DNA of 64,000 nt from Trissonchulus latispiculum. Taxonomy: Eukaryota > Nematoda > Enoplea > Enoplida > Ironidae. The stretch spans positions 1 through 64,000 of the forward strand of contig JASAND010016606.1 of assembly GCA_030248195.1 (NCBI GenBank), given 5' to 3'. Below the pieces are notes generated by a model. It was not told where the DNA came from. It made no database searches and saw only the letters and a list, made by a program, of their open reading frames with translations. The translations under genes were made by a program, and so were the position numbers. Below, piece by piece: positions 62,699 through 64,000 of the stretch (the first letter of the stretch is position 1; each line of letters begins with the position of its first letter).

Positions 62699-64000
62699 AT
62701 TAGTCACACCCACCTTCAGTTGAGAATTTTTCATTGTCGCGTAACGTCCAAATTGTAGATCCCGACGTTTATCTGCCTGCACTATCTGGGGTTCGCCCTA
62801 AAATTGCCTAACTTCCTCTGATATCGCTAACTCCTTTTTCTTTTAGTTTTGATTCATCCATAACTCAACTCACATCTCCCTCCCCCCTTTTTTGGTGTTC
62901 AAACTTTTTGAAGAAAAGTTTGGGCAGCGTGACGGTTTATTAAAATGTTCTAATACTCGCAAAATATATATTCGCAATAAATAAAACAAATATATACCCA
63001 ATAAAATATCCCCGATTGCCATATACAGTTTATAACCCCCAAATTATACCCATTATATCAAAAATTTCTTTTCTGGGGAGGGGGTGGTTTCTTCGGGCTG
63101 GGAGTAACCGGGAGAAGTTTTTGTTCTCAAAATAAAAATTTTTATTCGGGGTGAGGAGAGGTTTGTGGACTGGGGGAAGGCCAAAAATTTTAGAAATTTT
63201 GCTCCCAAAAATTTATTGTGGCTGGGGGAGGGTCAGGGAAATGTTTTGGAATTTGGGGGGGGGGTGAAAATTTAAAAATTTAGGAAAAAATAACTTTGGA
63301 AAACTAAATTTAGAGCCTTTGGCAGCCTAATGTAATTAGTGAAGTCTGGGAGTTGAACCACAGCACTACCATTACTACAAAGGACTGGCGCAATGTAACA
63401 CAAGCCCTGACTACCCTAGAGAGAAATATTGTCCAGGCGGCTCTCTTTTAACGAACCTCGCCATGTTTGGGGAGTATGAATTTTTGAGGGGGACGCCGGA
63501 CCGACTGGCGCCTAATTGAAAAGGAGAGATTGGACCAACTACGCACTAAATAAATACTCCAGGCTAGCCCAAGAGCGATTATCTAAGAATTAAGAAGTAG
63601 CTCAATTAATACTTAATAAGATTAAAAGAAAAAATCTGACTACTACCGATTTAATAGAAAGGCAGTTACGAGGCAGACAAAAATATAAGGTAACACAATT
63701 AATAAAACTTAGACTTACTGGCTACCAATAAGAAGAATGGGGAGAGGAGACAGAAATGAAAAATGGGGGAGAAATGGGAGAAATTGGGGAAATGGAGACT
63801 GAGCACCAAAAAAGGGGGGAGGGAGATGTGAGTTGAGTTATGGATGAATCAAAACTAAAAGAAAAAGGAGTTAGCGATATCAGAGGAAGTTAGGCAATTT
63901 TAGGGCGAACCCCAGATAGTGCAGGCAGATAAACGTCGGATCCACAAGTTGTTTGTTACGCGACAATGAAAAATTCTCAACTGAAGGTGGTGTGACTAAT
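62699..64000. mobile_element. TIR element reaching the window end
   Basis: ATTAGTCACAC at 62699 begins an arm of about 200 bp that recurs inverted at 63808-64000 with small differences. The interior (62905-63805) is AT-rich with G-runs and has no recognisable gene. The right target duplication is outside the window. Confidence 0.75.

Noticed and set aside
62324..62703. Lys/Pro-rich frames
   Set aside because: They read through the homopolymer block.

Overview
The window is eukaryotic: split genes with GT-AG introns, secreted prepropeptides with dibasic sites, tRNA-derived SINEs and many short terminal-inverted-repeat (TIR) elements in an AT-rich background. A cathepsin-D-like protease with nine exons and an amidated-peptide precursor point to an invertebrate animal. 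I cannot name the phylum from sequence alone.

Left third (1-23279): one giant LTR retroelement of the Ty3/errantivirus general type. A long repeat at 1-2498 returns at 21915-23279. Between them lie a primer-binding-like site, a splice donor, a 2468-residue ORF (Gag with zinc knuckle, an Env-like segment with furin site and two membrane spans, an aspartic protease, and two more Gag-like modules), and two further ORFs, each just behind a splice-acceptor-like sequence. The second carries a NADAR (YbiA-like) domain; the third is an orphan. No reverse transcriptase, RNase H or integrase was seen, so the element looks non-autonomous although its ORFs are open. About 7.5 kb of non-coding, hairpin-studded sequence fills the 3' part. 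Several hairpin families with constant loops and changing, still paired stems run through the element. They are the strongest candidate here for something undescribed.

Middle (23280-41500): a neuropeptide gene encoding about ten -YFamide peptides (minus strand), then a landscape of non-autonomous DNA transposons and a cluster of dimeric tRNA-derived repeats nested inside two successive TIR elements (31841-36801).

Right part (41600-55520): four host genes. These are a small secreted propeptide-like protein (+), a three-exon secreted Cys-motif protein (-), a three-exon HD-domain oxygenase-like enzyme of the PhnZ type (-), and a nine-exon A1 aspartic protease (+) whose introns hold fold-back elements. 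The rest (55520-64000) is mostly TIR elements, several with their own short-word arrays just inside the ends.

The retroelement ORFs probably act together as unspliced Gag-Env-protease RNA plus spliced accessory mRNAs. The host genes show no evident common pathway.
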